Below are positions 1 to 10,135 of a stretch of DNA of 64,000 nt, piece by piece. Source of the DNA: Plantago major (lineage: Eukaryota > Streptophyta > Magnoliopsida > Lamiales > Plantaginaceae). The stretch's first letter is position 1; every line of letters starts with the position of its first letter. The stretch covers positions 310,001 to 374,000 of the forward strand of contig CM048839.1 in the NCBI GenBank assembly GCA_026545765.1. Direction: 5' to 3'. The notes beneath the pieces are model-generated. The model was given only the letters and a program-made list of their open reading frames with translations, had not been told where the DNA came from and did no database searches. Both the position numbers and the translations under genes were made by a program.

Positions 1-1659
1 GGCGCCCACTACCGAAGAACGTGGCTCCGTGGGTGGCAGAGATCCACAAGAAAAATGATCCACCCACGTATCCGTTCCACGGATTGATTTGTCAGCCGCT
101 ACCCTACTTGTGCGGACTGACAAATGTCGTGGAAGTCGGGGGAAAGACAGATTTCAGTAAGAATCTCTAATCTAGGATTTGTGCTTTCTTTCCTCGTGAA
201 TGCCATGCTTTGAACTTTTATTCCCCAGATTTTTGTGATGCTTCCTTTATGCATCCGCATCTGACACTTTTATTTTGTTTCGCAGCTTACTGGTTCGATT
301 ATATAATGTCGACCCTCCGTGAGAAGAAGAAGCTGCAGAGAGAACAACAGGCCTTGGAAATGGTTGCTGGGCAGAGGAGGAAGATTATCAATACTTCCTC
401 GGGTCTTCCTATGTCGGACCCAAAGAATGCTGCGGTTTTTGCTGATGAGGAGGAGCGGCGGAAAAAGGCGGGGGAGGATCCGCAAGTGATGGGGGTGCCC
501 GACAGGGGTAAAGGTCCCGCCACACAGAGCACCACTGCGCCCCAACAGCCTGCTGCTACCGCGCCTCCGCGGGACGTCCTGATGCGGGATGCAATTGTCT
601 CCGGGAATAAGAGGAAGGCCACCACGAGTGCCTCTCCCGCATCAAAGAGACAACTCTTCTCCGCTGCCCTGCCTCCATCCGACCAAGCCGCTCTTGACGC
701 GGAGTACGAGCGGGTTGGGGAGCTCCACGAGCTCCATCAGAGGGTATGTACATTTGTGTTTCCTCTATGATTTCTAAATAAAATGTGCAACTCCTAACCG
801 TACGGACCTCTTGTAGCTCGGATGCCTCATAAAGGCAATGCAGTGGAAGGCCAGTGAGCAGGCCACTATCGAAGAGGACCTTCACAAGGCGGTAACCTCA
901 GCGGCGGACGAGGCAGAAAAAGCTAGGCGGGCGGAAATCCACCTGAAGCAGAAGGACAATGCCATAGCCAAGCTGAAGGCTAGCTTGGAGAATCTTAAGT
1001 CGGACATGACGTGGCAGGAGAAATTCATAGATTCGTCTATGAAGGCTTTTCTGGAATCGAAGGACTCCCTTCTTGAGGACCTCCAATTTGCCCGCCTTGA
1101 GGCTGTCCGAGACTTTATGAAGTCGGACTCCTTCAAGTTTTTTATGGGGGATAAAGCTGATGCGCTTCACTTGGAGGGGTTTTTGTCCTCCATTGGCCAA
1201 CTGCAAGGGATGGGACTGCTTCCTCCCAACTTTAACTGGAAGGCGGAAGGGCTAGATCCGGCCGCAGATGCTAATGGAGTGGAGATCCCGGTGGAGGTTG
1301 TTCCGGATGAGAAGCTGGGCGCGTGTGAGTTCGTAGAGATAGTCACCGAGGAAGGTGAGATTGACATCAGCAACGACGGGCCTTTTCTTCCCAAGTGCGT
1401 CCCGGATGCTCTTGGAAAGGTATGCTTCTTGCCTTTTTAGGACAACATGAAATATCTGAAGGATTGGTACTTCATGCCTACTCGGGTCGTTGGTCATGCT
1501 GCGGACTTCAACCTATTTGAGAGCATAAAGGCCAGCTTTGATGAAGTTGCTGCATCCCGTGCATTCCGTGCCGCTGCTGCCAATGCCAATGCCAATCTGT
1601 CCTCCACCAATCCGTCCGGAGTAGACGAAGCTGGGCCGAGCCAACCTCCTCCGCAGTAA
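1..1659 (+). pseudogene. Antisense extra gene (aORF) of the Tat element, 3' part
   Basis: The gene is already open at base 1. The first exon ends at 156 and contains GLICQPLPYL, also present in the second Tat copy at about 61,735. The intron at 157-285 (GTAAGA...CGCAG) has the same position in the second copy. Exon 2 is 286-743, opening with YWFDYIMST. A second intron is 744-816 (GTATGT...TTGTAG). Exon 3 from 817 encodes a long charged, probably coiled-coil stretch and a conserved acidic tail. Exon 3 is cut by an in-frame TAG at 1438-1440, after which homology to the second copy continues to the stop at 1657-1659. It runs opposite to gag-pol. The function of this protein family is unknown to me; plant databases tend to label it as a putative transposon protein. 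Confidence 0.72.
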
Positions 1660-2155
1660 GAAGTCCGGGTATGCGTCGTTGAAAATTTGTAATCATTCTA
1701 ATGTTGAGATGTTTCGATGGCACAGGACGTTGCCCAGTACAACATTTATAATTTCTGTTGTCTGTAGTTGTTATCCTCGGCACAATGTTACTTTTGTCTT
1801 TGATATAACAATTGTGTGCTCCTTTATTTTCCTTGATCCGTCCTTTATACGCTCGGTTATTGTAAGTAGCAAATATACAACTTTGCAAGCTCGGACAATT
1901 GTCTCTATTATACCGATTTACTTTATGGTGATGCGTAATCTTCTAGAAGGGGGAAGGTGAAGCGGTAAAGTCGCCATTATTATTGCGTCCTTTCATCTTC
2001 CGAGCCGTCAGATGGTGGACACATGGCGTGATCGTAGGCATTCTTCGTTCCTATAAATAAGGATATGGTAATTCTTCCTTTCTCACTGTTATACCTCTCT
2101 TCAGCCTTTCCTTTTCTAGAAATTTACTCTCCGAAAAAAGTCAGATTCCTTTAGG
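1660..2155 (+). promoter_or_regulatory. Spacer with TATA box for a second antisense cassette
   Basis: After the stop at 1659 there is a short 3' region (GTCCGGGTATGCGTCG, resembling GGGGTATGCCCCG after the second aORF copy). A good plant TATA box, CTATAAATAAGG, lies at 2051-2062, about 95 bases before the ATG at 2156. The ATG is preceded by TTTAG|G, matching the possible 3' splice context CCTAG|G before the ATG of the other Tat copy at 60352. This suggests a spliced 5' leader, but no donor is certain here. Confidence 0.5.
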
Positions 2156-2419
2156 ATGTCGGAATCCACCCGAGAAGCTGCAGGCCGAGCTAGGCAACTT
2201 CACCTTAATGCAAGCACAGTGCTACGTGACTTGGAGAACTTCGACGTTGGAGAACCAGATGATCCCAAGTACGATTGCTGTCGGGACTGGATAAATTGTG
2301 CCTGCGGAAACATGCACCCTCCGACTTATCCTGGTAAAGGCACAGTGGATGACTCAAATCATTCTTGATCCAGAAGGTGATCCCCCTTTGTGTCCAGTGG
2401 TCGCCAGGAAGCGAGCCGA

Positions 2420-2478
<59 letters not shown>

Positions 2479-2581
2479 GATGCTGAAGATGATTCGTAGG
2501 AGGATCCGAATGCAGCAGCAAGCTCGTCGGGTTCAAGGTGGTGGCTCAGAATCTCAAAGCTCAACCTCGGGAATCCACTGA
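2156..2581 (+). pseudogene. Truncated second copy of the antisense gene with GA microsatellite
   Basis: The ATG at 2156 opens a 70-codon frame beginning MSESTREAAGR. The other Tat copy begins MSESDSQ at 60352. The frame stops at 2366-2368. Open sequence continues in other frames to 2579-2581 through a long GA run. It then enters AAGGCGGGGTATGTCCCG, nearly identical to the sequence just after the stop of the full-length copy at 63241. The cassette therefore has the promoter, start and end of the antisense gene but lacks the middle. I see no sign that it encodes a functional protein. Confidence 0.5.
2423..2476. repeat. (AG)n microsatellite, about 27 units
   Basis: An uninterrupted AG dinucleotide run inside the truncated antisense cassette. 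In the plus strand it would encode alternating Arg-Glu in two frames. It is a replication-slippage tract, not a protein feature. Confidence 0.97.
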
Positions 2582-4551
2582 AGGGACAAGGCGGGGTATG
2601 TCCCGTAGGCATATGTATGGTCCTCGGACCTTGAAAAATTGTACTTTCCGTTTTTTGAATGTTCGAATGATTTTCTAATGAAATTCGAACTGACCTCAAT
2701 AGGTGAAATTGTTACCTTTTTCATAGACTTACTTTGTCTGATCATTCTTATGCCATTTACTTGCAAAATGGCCAGCAGGTACGAACTCGGACGCGGTTAA
2801 TGGGCTTGTCTGGATCAGGTAGGGTAAGCTCAGTCGATCCAACACTGTTCGGCCCAAACGGGTAGCCCAAGCCCATTGTCGACGTCAAGGTTCTTACGTG
2901 TCGGACGCTTATTGGTTCGTCCTATCTATAAATACCCGAGTTCTCCTTTGCATTGATCGCCTAAATCCGACTCCAATTTCCATTCTTACTGAAAATTTCC
3001 ACCTTCTTTCTCAAACTCGGATAGATCTTACAATTTGAGCCCGGTAGTACCCATAAGAAGATGATTTCTTGACTAGTCTCCCCCTCGAGACTCCCGTCCA
3101 CTCTCAAATCGGCGCTTATCTTGAGTTTGAGAGTGGTGTGGGTCTGGAGGGGATGATTGCTCAAGATCAGTTGTTAGAAAACACAGATCTTGGGAAATGT
3201 TCAGATCCGGGGGTAGACTAACGAATGATCTTATCGGTCGTATGTGCGATCCACCCGGTAGGAGCCTTTCCTTTCTGAGGAGCTGCTGGCGAGTGGGTCG
3301 CCATACGATCAATGCATCAGATCCGTGCTCGGATTCGAATAAACAGGTACCTTTGAAGAACCCCCTTGTCCGGGGATAGGAGGTTTGATGCTGTAGAGAT
3401 CCGAGGTAACACCGCTTGGTTCTCTTCATCAGACACATCTATTATATTCGGAGATCCGAGGTTTGATGTCGGACATAATAGATGCATGTGTCTGTCTAAT
3501 CTACTTATGAGTATGAGATTCCGAGTGCCTTTTTTATAGGTTAGCCATGATAAATTATTGACTCATGGTGGCTCCGACTGGGCCAACAATCACTGGTTTA
3601 ATGTGTCCATTGTGGGCTCTACTCGGACAATCTTTTCTGTGATTCGTAAAGTGTCCCTCCACGGACTTAGCGTGATCCAAAATGGGTAAGCCCAAAAGAC
3701 CCAACGCTATCTGGCCCAAGCGGATGGCCCAGGCCCACCGTCAACACCGACTTTCAATATTCCCATCCTTTCCTAGTTTGGTGCAAACCCTAGATGTAGT
3801 AAAGGTGTGGGTATTGAAGAATAGGCTGCTCAAAAGGAGATTGCCAACAACGTGCGCTGATTCCTAGAGGTGGGTTGATTGAGGAAATACGCGAGAGCCT
3901 TTTCTGAATCCTCCCTTAGTGGCTCAAATCTCTCTTGAGTCGGTTGAAAATCCTCGAGTTTTAAGAGGGTTGGAGCCTCTAAAGATGGATTGGTTGAGAT
4001 TTGGTCGTTTCGACTTTCAAGGTCCATCGGAGAATTGGTGTCCGTACACACTATGTACGGGATCCGTAGAGGGAATCAAAGGTATGGTGATATTGTAGAA
4101 TTCCAACTTACTGAATCATTCTGTATTGTGCAGGCACATCAGATTCTTGGTGTTCCCGGAAGTGATGACTAAGTGGAATACTTTCCTGTCGGAGGAATGT
4201 GATCAATGGAGGATTATGTATCCCTAAAGACTGTCCGCATGGTCAATGTATTGTAGTAGTAGATTCTGATAAATGTCCGAGATTGCGGACTGCAAGGCAG
4301 TGTTATGTATACTTTGTTTCGCATGTGAATAAAATTCCTCGTTTGTTTCTTTTGTCACTTGAACAATAAACATTATTTGTACGAATTGAAAGATAAAAGT
4401 TGCATTGATTTGACGGAAATTCAATTACAAATTGTGGTTCGTAAAGCCAATGACAAAAGAATACCGACAACAGAACTGACGGAGTTCCGCGTAACAAACA
4501 GTTTTAATCCTAAAATATCCAAATGACCGGCAGAGGTCCGTGTAACCATCC
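2582..4551 (+). other. Non-coding part of the Tat element, with a third TATA box and GGCCCA clusters
   Basis: No convincing coding region. A TATA box (TATAAATA, 2927-2934) is preceded at 2840-2880 by several GCCCA/GGCCCA words, the plant site II type. Similar GGCCCA-rich blocks recur at 3690-3745 and at the window end (63950-64000). An 11-bp inverted repeat (CCACTCTCAAA / TTTGAGAGTGG) lies near 3099-3137. The stretch appears to be a third, non-coding antisense cassette followed by the 3' untranslated part of the minus-strand pol region. Confidence 0.45.
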
Positions 4552-4840
4552 CTACGCATATAACTTTTGAAGGTTCCTGGCATTCCAAGTACGCTTGAGT
4601 GGGTGTCTGTACTCGTCTTCCAATTCATAACTTCCGTTCACTCTTGCGGCAACGATCTTGTAAGGTCCTTCCCATTTAGGCTTAAGCTTCCCAACATTGC
4701 TCAAGATATCAGCTCGGCGGAGCACTAGGTCTCCGACATGTAAGTATTTCGCTTGAACATTCTTGATGTAGGCCCGGGCTGCAGTTGCTTGGTACCTATG
4801 GATATTAGCCAATGCTTCGGTTCTTTTCTGTTCCAGCATG
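4552..4840 (-). pseudogene. C-terminal end of the Tat integrase, cut off by the Athila insertion
   Basis: On the minus strand this encodes the integrase tail, with motifs such as VGDLVLRRAD and PKWEGPYKIVAARVNGSYEL. This is the SH3-like C-terminal domain seen in gypsy integrases. The frame continues directly into the flank right of the Athila element (13103 onward), which shows that the insertion split one open frame. The stop codon is at 4552-4554. Confidence 0.9.
4836..4840. repeat. Target-site duplication, left copy (GCATG)
   Basis: GCATG directly before the left LTR of the inner element. The identical pentamer follows the right LTR at 13103-13107. Five bases is the expected duplication length for Ty3/gypsy integration. 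Confidence 0.93.
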
Positions 4841-6134
4841 TGATGAGCTCAAATTATACTCTAAAAAGCAATTAGAGAATAAGTTGTAGTTGTAGACTAA
4901 AGCCTAACTCGTGATCGATCTCTAGGGAATTAATTAAGCTATGTAGCAGTGAGAGTAAACGAATACTTGCGAGTAACAATTTGATTGATGGTTTAGTTGT
5001 ACTTCTAACTAGTTTAATTAAAGCTAAGATAACGATTAACAATGAGAGAAAGATGAATACAGTAGCAAGATCCAATTATGCTAATTCGAACTAGGGATAA
5101 CACTCATATTTGTCACACGATCGTTGTACAGCGAATCAATCAATTCGATTCAACCAATTGTTCTTAGAAAATATTATACTGGAGAAATCGTGAGTCGTCA
5201 ATTCACGATCCTTAAACACGAACAATTTAGAGAATTTAATACGGACTTATCGAATTGAAGGTTTTTACGAAGATTTTATACGAGACTATAACCTATATGA
5301 GTGCTTTGATAAACCCTAGAAACGAATATGCATAATCTTCACATACTACTATATTCAAAGGTGTTTAGCTACTCATAATTGATGATCGCATACAGAGATT
5401 AATGGTAAAAATCATATGAAACATAGATGATAAACTCGCATGCAATAACATACAACTCAATCGATAAGATAAAGAATGAATTGCAAGAAGAAAGCAATGG
5501 AGAAATCATTACCAATAATCTTGATGATAGAAATCAATGAATAACCAAGCTCCAAAGATGTCTCAAAGTCAATGTATGGCTCTTGGAGCTTTTCTCAAAA
5601 CTAGGTTAAAAGAAGTAAGAAATAAAAGGAATCAAAATTCTAATCTAATAAGGAAAATAAAATTAAATATGCGTCGCTCGCGGCGGCGGCAGAAATAGCT
5701 CGCCGCGGCGAGTCTTCTTAATCGCAATGTAATATCCAGCTCCCATAATCTCGCCACGGCGAGCCTTCTTTATCGCAATATATATAACATTCGCATAATC
5801 TCGCCGCGGCGAGCTTCAATCTTCAAAACATAGGCTCCACTCGCAAAATCTCGCCGCGGCGAGTCTTCTTTAATCTCAAAAGATGATCTGAATTCCTCGC
5901 CGCAATGAGCCATCTTTCAGAATTTCAAAATCTCGGCCAAGTGATCGAATCCTCGCCGCAGCGAGCCATGCTAAATAGCTTGTTCTCATTCGGCTCAAAA
6001 GACATAGATTCCTACAAAATATAAACAAAACACCAAAGCGTAAAAACGAACTAAAAGGATTACAAAACTAAAGACAAAGACTAACAAAGACCGCTATAAA
6101 GGACCAAATGAGACGTTAGAATATTGTCTCATCA
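4841..6134 (-). repeat. 3' LTR of the Athila element
   Basis: Begins TGATGAGCTC and ends TGTCTCATCA. It matches the right LTR with only about a dozen differences over its first 800 bases, counted by eye. The two then diverge strongly in the CG-rich palindrome cluster at 5670-5970. Confidence 0.95.
5699..5965. repeat. Six spaced copies of the palindrome CTCGCCGCGGCGAG in the LTR
   Basis: The 14-base self-complementary word CTCGCCGCGGCGAG occurs perfectly at 5699-5712, 5800-5813 and 5850-5863, and with one or two changes at 5750-5763, 5896-5909 and 5952-5965. Spacing is mostly about 50 bases and the spacers are AT-rich (TCTTCTTTAATC type). Each palindrome could fold into a short hairpin. In the other LTR (12600-12935) the same block is rearranged and many CG steps have become TG or CA. 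Confidence 0.9.
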
Positions 6135-6150
6135 AAATCCCCAAACCGAA
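6135..6150 (-). other. Polypurine tract of the Athila element
   Basis: On the minus strand GGTTTGGGGATTT directly abuts the 3' LTR, as expected for the plus-strand primer of reverse transcription. Confidence 0.8.
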
Positions 6151-7458
6151 CCCTTGCTCGTCCCCGAGCAAACAAACAATTTAAAGACAACTAGACTTAG
6201 ACTACAACATATAATAACACACAAACGAGTCAATCTTTCAAATAACCGAACCTCTACCATTGTAAGCGTTAAATTCACAAGATACAAAAGGTTTGCACTC
6301 AACTGGCGTTGACAGAGATAGTGCACAAAAAATCTTGCAAGAGAGTTTTTCAAATAAATAACACTTAAGTCTAACTCTCCAATCCCTCGCAAGGAAATCC
6401 TACACTATTCTCTCTCACACTCTGGAAGTGTCCAGTGGGTTAAACACTCAAGAACAATAAGAGAAAAAGGAAGGTGACTCTCGTCACAAAGGTGCCTTAA
6501 ATACCTCATGCAATGTACTCAATTAGTTAAGTCAGAAGGGACTTTTTCCTTGCGTATAGCAGCTTGCCAAGACAAACACCCAACTTCCATATACCGAATA
6601 TTTGCATAAAATGAATTAAATTCTAATCAATTTGGCCACTATGGACTCTTTTAGTCTTATTTTTTTGGTAGTGTCTATTTTACCAAAGTCCGCACTTTTG
6701 TGCGTGTTAGTTTGGTGTACGTGCCATCAACCCTCATGGACATATGGCTTTTTAGGACCACGCCGGTATATAGGTAGTATTTGAAACACGCCCAACACGA
6801 CTACGGTGATGACAAGCACCATAGATACACTCCGAGACAATTCAAATCAGGGGGAATACATATTACAAAATTTGAACAATAACATCATAATGCAGCAGAT
6901 TTCTTCTCCCCAAACCGGTTCTTCCCAATGCACTGGCTTTCGACAAAATGAAACATGAAGAGCATGCCGTTCGTCATACTTAACTTAACTGAGTACACAT
7001 GAGAATGAAAAGGCGCAAACAAGAGGGTTTGCACTTCCCGAGAGGATCACACAAGCGCCGGTACAATATTTTTTCATCGGCTTAAAGTTTCTCACCGGCT
7101 TTTTGGACTAAAGAGTTAAACAAACTTTCTATTCACAGGAAAAACAAACTTACGAGATCTTAAGTTCACTACTCTTTCTAAGCTGAGAATCGTGCAAAAC
7201 GTAAGTAACAAGCAGATTTAACAATCACAATAGAAGTTTTCGTACTTGGAAGAACGACTCACGAAAGACTCTAGAAACAAACAGAAAGTAAGGGACGAAA
7301 GACTCTAGAGACTCAGAAAATAGAGGAAAACGCCAACAAGACACAAGACACTAGAGAGCACATTCCCCCTCCCCAAACCTGAACTCAAGCATGTCCTCAA
7401 GCGCAGAGTAAAAAAGAAAAAGAATGGGGTCAATAGTGACTTGATGTATGCTTTATAG
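6151..7458 (-). other. Non-coding 3' region of the Athila element
   Basis: About 1.3 kb between the integrase stop and the polypurine tract with no open frame of interest on either strand. Athila elements often carry an env-like ORF here (family knowledge). None is recognisable, so it has been lost or decayed beyond reading. Confidence 0.6.
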
Positions 7459-8545
7459 TCATGTACTGGACTCGGAGAGTTCGACCACTTCTTCCGGTCG
7501 CTCGATGTACCCGTGGAAGTATGGTTTAACTCGCTGCCCATTGACCTTGAAAGTGGAGCCGTCAGCGGGATTCAAGAGTTCGACAGTACCATGCGGTGCC
7601 ACTTGAATTATCGTGTACGGTCCATCCCAACGCGAACGCAACTTTCCTGGAAACAGTTTAAGACGAGAGTTAAAAACCAAAACTTTCATACCTGGGTGCA
7701 AGTCCTTGCGGATTATCCCCTTGTCATGATACTCCTTCATCCTCTGCTTGTAAATCTTGGCATTCTCAAAGGCAAGGTGGGGAGTTCTTCCAGCTCGGAG
7801 ATTTGCAGGAATTGTTCCTCCCAAGCTGCCTGCACATCAAGATTTAGCTCCTTGGTGGCCCATGCCGCTTTGTGCTCCAACTCCACGGGAAGATGACAAG
7901 CTTTGCATAAACCAACCGGTAGGGGGTTGTACCAATAACAGTCTTGTAACAGGTTCTGTAGGGCCACAGTGCATCATCTAGCTTGGTTGACCAATCCTTA
8001 CGATTTGGTTTTACGACCCTTGAGAGAATGCTCTTGATTTGCCTATTGCTGACTTCCACTTGACCAGAAGTTTGTGGGTGGTATGCAGTTGCGACACGGT
8101 ATTGCACTCCATACTTCACAAGCAGGTTCGCGGAGGAACGATTAATAAAGTGAGATCCGCCATCACTAATGATTGCTCTGGGTGTACCAAACCTGCCGAA
8201 AATATTCTTGGACAAGAAAGAGAGCACAACTCTGGAATCGTTAGTTCTGGTGGCCATAGCCTCCACCCACTTAGTCACATAGTCCACTGCAACAAGAATA
8301 TATTCGTTACCATTACTTTTGGGAAAGGGTCCCATAAAGACAATGCCCCACACATCAAAGGGTTCTACCACAAGATTGCTGGTCAAAGGCATCTCATTAC
8401 GCTTGCTAATGTTACCACTACGCTGACATGCATCACAACTAGCACAAAACTTATGAGCATCTTTAAACAGAGAGGGCCAAAAGAAACCTGATTGAAGAAC
8501 CTTCAGGGCGGTTTTCTTCCCGCTGTAGTGCCCTCCACACTGCAT
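7459..8545 (-). pseudogene. Athila integrase
   Basis: The minus strand encodes the zinc-binding Cys pair ([11 protein letters not shown]) and the catalytic core. The first catalytic position reads [10 protein letters not shown] where the family has Asp (GIDFMGPF); the codon is GTC, so the first acidic residue is Val. The second, ISDGGSHF, and the third, [12 protein letters not shown], are present. The frame breaks between about 7844 and 7970. The C-terminal domain (PGMKVLVFNSRLKLFPGK, SRWDGPYTII) then runs to 7459. The enzyme should be inactive. Confidence 0.88.
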
Positions 8546-8571
8546 GGTATGACAAAAGGTGAGAACACTGC

Positions 8572-9165
8572 CTACTTCACTCTCTGGAATGCAGCGCCGT
8601 AGGATGCCATCAGCTCCCTTCTTGAAAAGGTGGGGGTCATCCCAAAAGTAGCCATTGGTTCGACGCGCAAAGTTCCTCTTTCCCGCGAAGACATGTTAGC
8701 GGGGAAAACACCTGCAACAAGAAAATTCACAATATCTGCAAACCAAGGCTCTAGGCTGACAGAGAATAGATGCTCCTCAGGTAGGTCATCGGGAATAGGT
8801 GGAGAAGGGGAGATTGTCTTAGGATCAAGCCTAGATAAATGGTCAGCAACAAGATTATCTTTACCACACTTATCAACTATTTCGCAATTGAACTCCTGTA
8901 ACATCAAAACCCACTGAATGAGGCGTGGCTTAGAATCACTCTTCGCCATGAGGTGGCGGATCGCAGCATGATCCATGTGGATGATCACCTTAAACCCTTT
9001 CAGATAGGAGCGGAATTTATCCAATGCGAAAAGAACCGCTAGGAATTCTTTCTCAGGTAAGGACCAGTCAGGGGCAACAACAATGGGAGCGGAAATAAGC
9101 TGCTCTTTCAAGATGTTAAAGGCCTGCATGCATTCATCATTGAAAACAAAAGGCACATCTTTCAT
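8572..9165 (-). pseudogene. Athila RNase H domain
   Basis: This continues the polymerase polyprotein after reverse transcriptase. Motifs include [33 protein letters not shown] and [11 protein letters not shown], all typical of the gypsy RT-linked RNase H. The early part of the domain, with the first acidic residue, seems shortened: the ORF jumps from VVAPDWSLP straight to PEKEFLAV. An internal deletion is therefore likely. It joins the RT frame around 9140-9165 through a frame break. Confidence 0.85.
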
Positions 9166-10135
9166 GCAAGTCGCTCAAACACTTAGCAATCTTCGAAAAA
9201 TCCTTAATGAATCTCCTATGAAAACCAACATGCCCAAGAAAAGATTGCAACTCTTTTACACAAGTGGGAGGGGGAAGTTTAACAATCACATCAAGCTTTG
9301 CTCTATCAACTTCTATCCCACGTTTTGAGACTACATGCCCTAAGACAATTCCTTCTCTAACCATAAAGTGACTTTTTTCCCAGCTAAGAGTTAAATTACA
9401 CTCAATGCAGCGTTTAAGCACTTTATCAAGTTTATGCAAGCAATCAGAAAAAGAATCTCCAAAAAGAGAGAAGTCATCCATGAAGACCTCTATAAAATCC
9501 TGCACCATGTTAGAAAATATAGAAAGCATGCATCTTTGAAAAGTGGCAGGAGCGTTGTAGAGTCCGAAAGGCATTCTGCGATAGGCAAAAGTCCCATAGG
9601 GACAAGTAAATGTCGTCTTCTCCTGATCCTCCTGAGCTATGAGTATTTGGTAGAAACCTGAAAGACCATCCAAAAAATAATAGAACTCTCGCCCAACAAG
9701 GCGGTTAAGCATCTCATCAATGAATGGTAGGGGGAAGTGGTCTTTCTTAGTGGCTGCGTTTTGTTTCCTATAGTCAATGCACACGCGCCACCCAGTGGTT
9801 TTTCTTACCGGGACCTCCACGCCCTTCTCGTTTGTCTCGACAGTAACCCCGGACTTCTTAGGAACTACATGCACATGACTCACCCATCTACTATCAGCTA
9901 TGGGGTAAATTATGTCGTGCTCAATCATCTTAAGGATCTCAGTTTTCACTACATCTTGCATGACAGGATTAAGCCTGCACTGGGGTTGCCTAACTGGTTT
10001 AGCATCATCTTCTAAACTTATCCTGTGTGTGCAACGGGTTGCGCTAATGCCCTTAATGTCTCCAATTCCCCATCCTATGGCCGCAGAATTCTCCCTAAGA
10101 AGCTCAACTAGTTGGTTCTCTTCTTCCATTTGCAA
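9137..10135 (-). pseudogene. Athila reverse transcriptase
   Basis: A nearly continuous 330-codon frame. It contains GWRVCIDYRKQN, the palm motif FMDDFSLFG (the F-x-D-D catalytic pair is intact), MPFGLYNAPATFQRCM and SFLGHVGFHRRFIKDFSKIA. GIVLGHVVSKRGIEVD is typical wording for Athila polymerases. Upstream the frame overlaps the 10104-10568 frame, and the domain is followed by RNase H. This is the best-preserved part of the element. Confidence 0.92.

Noticed and set aside
2298-2581. ORFs with long Arg-Glu runs
   Set aside because: They are translations of the AG microsatellite, not protein repeats.
1-4551. Search for the 3' LTR of the first Tat element within the window
   Set aside because: No TGTTGAGG...TATCAACA block is present, and the antisense gene is already open at base 1, so the LTR must be outside the window.
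5670-5970. Regularly spaced palindromes that look CRISPR-like
   Set aside because: The setting is a plant retrotransposon LTR. Spacers resemble each other, units vary, and no cas genes are possible here.
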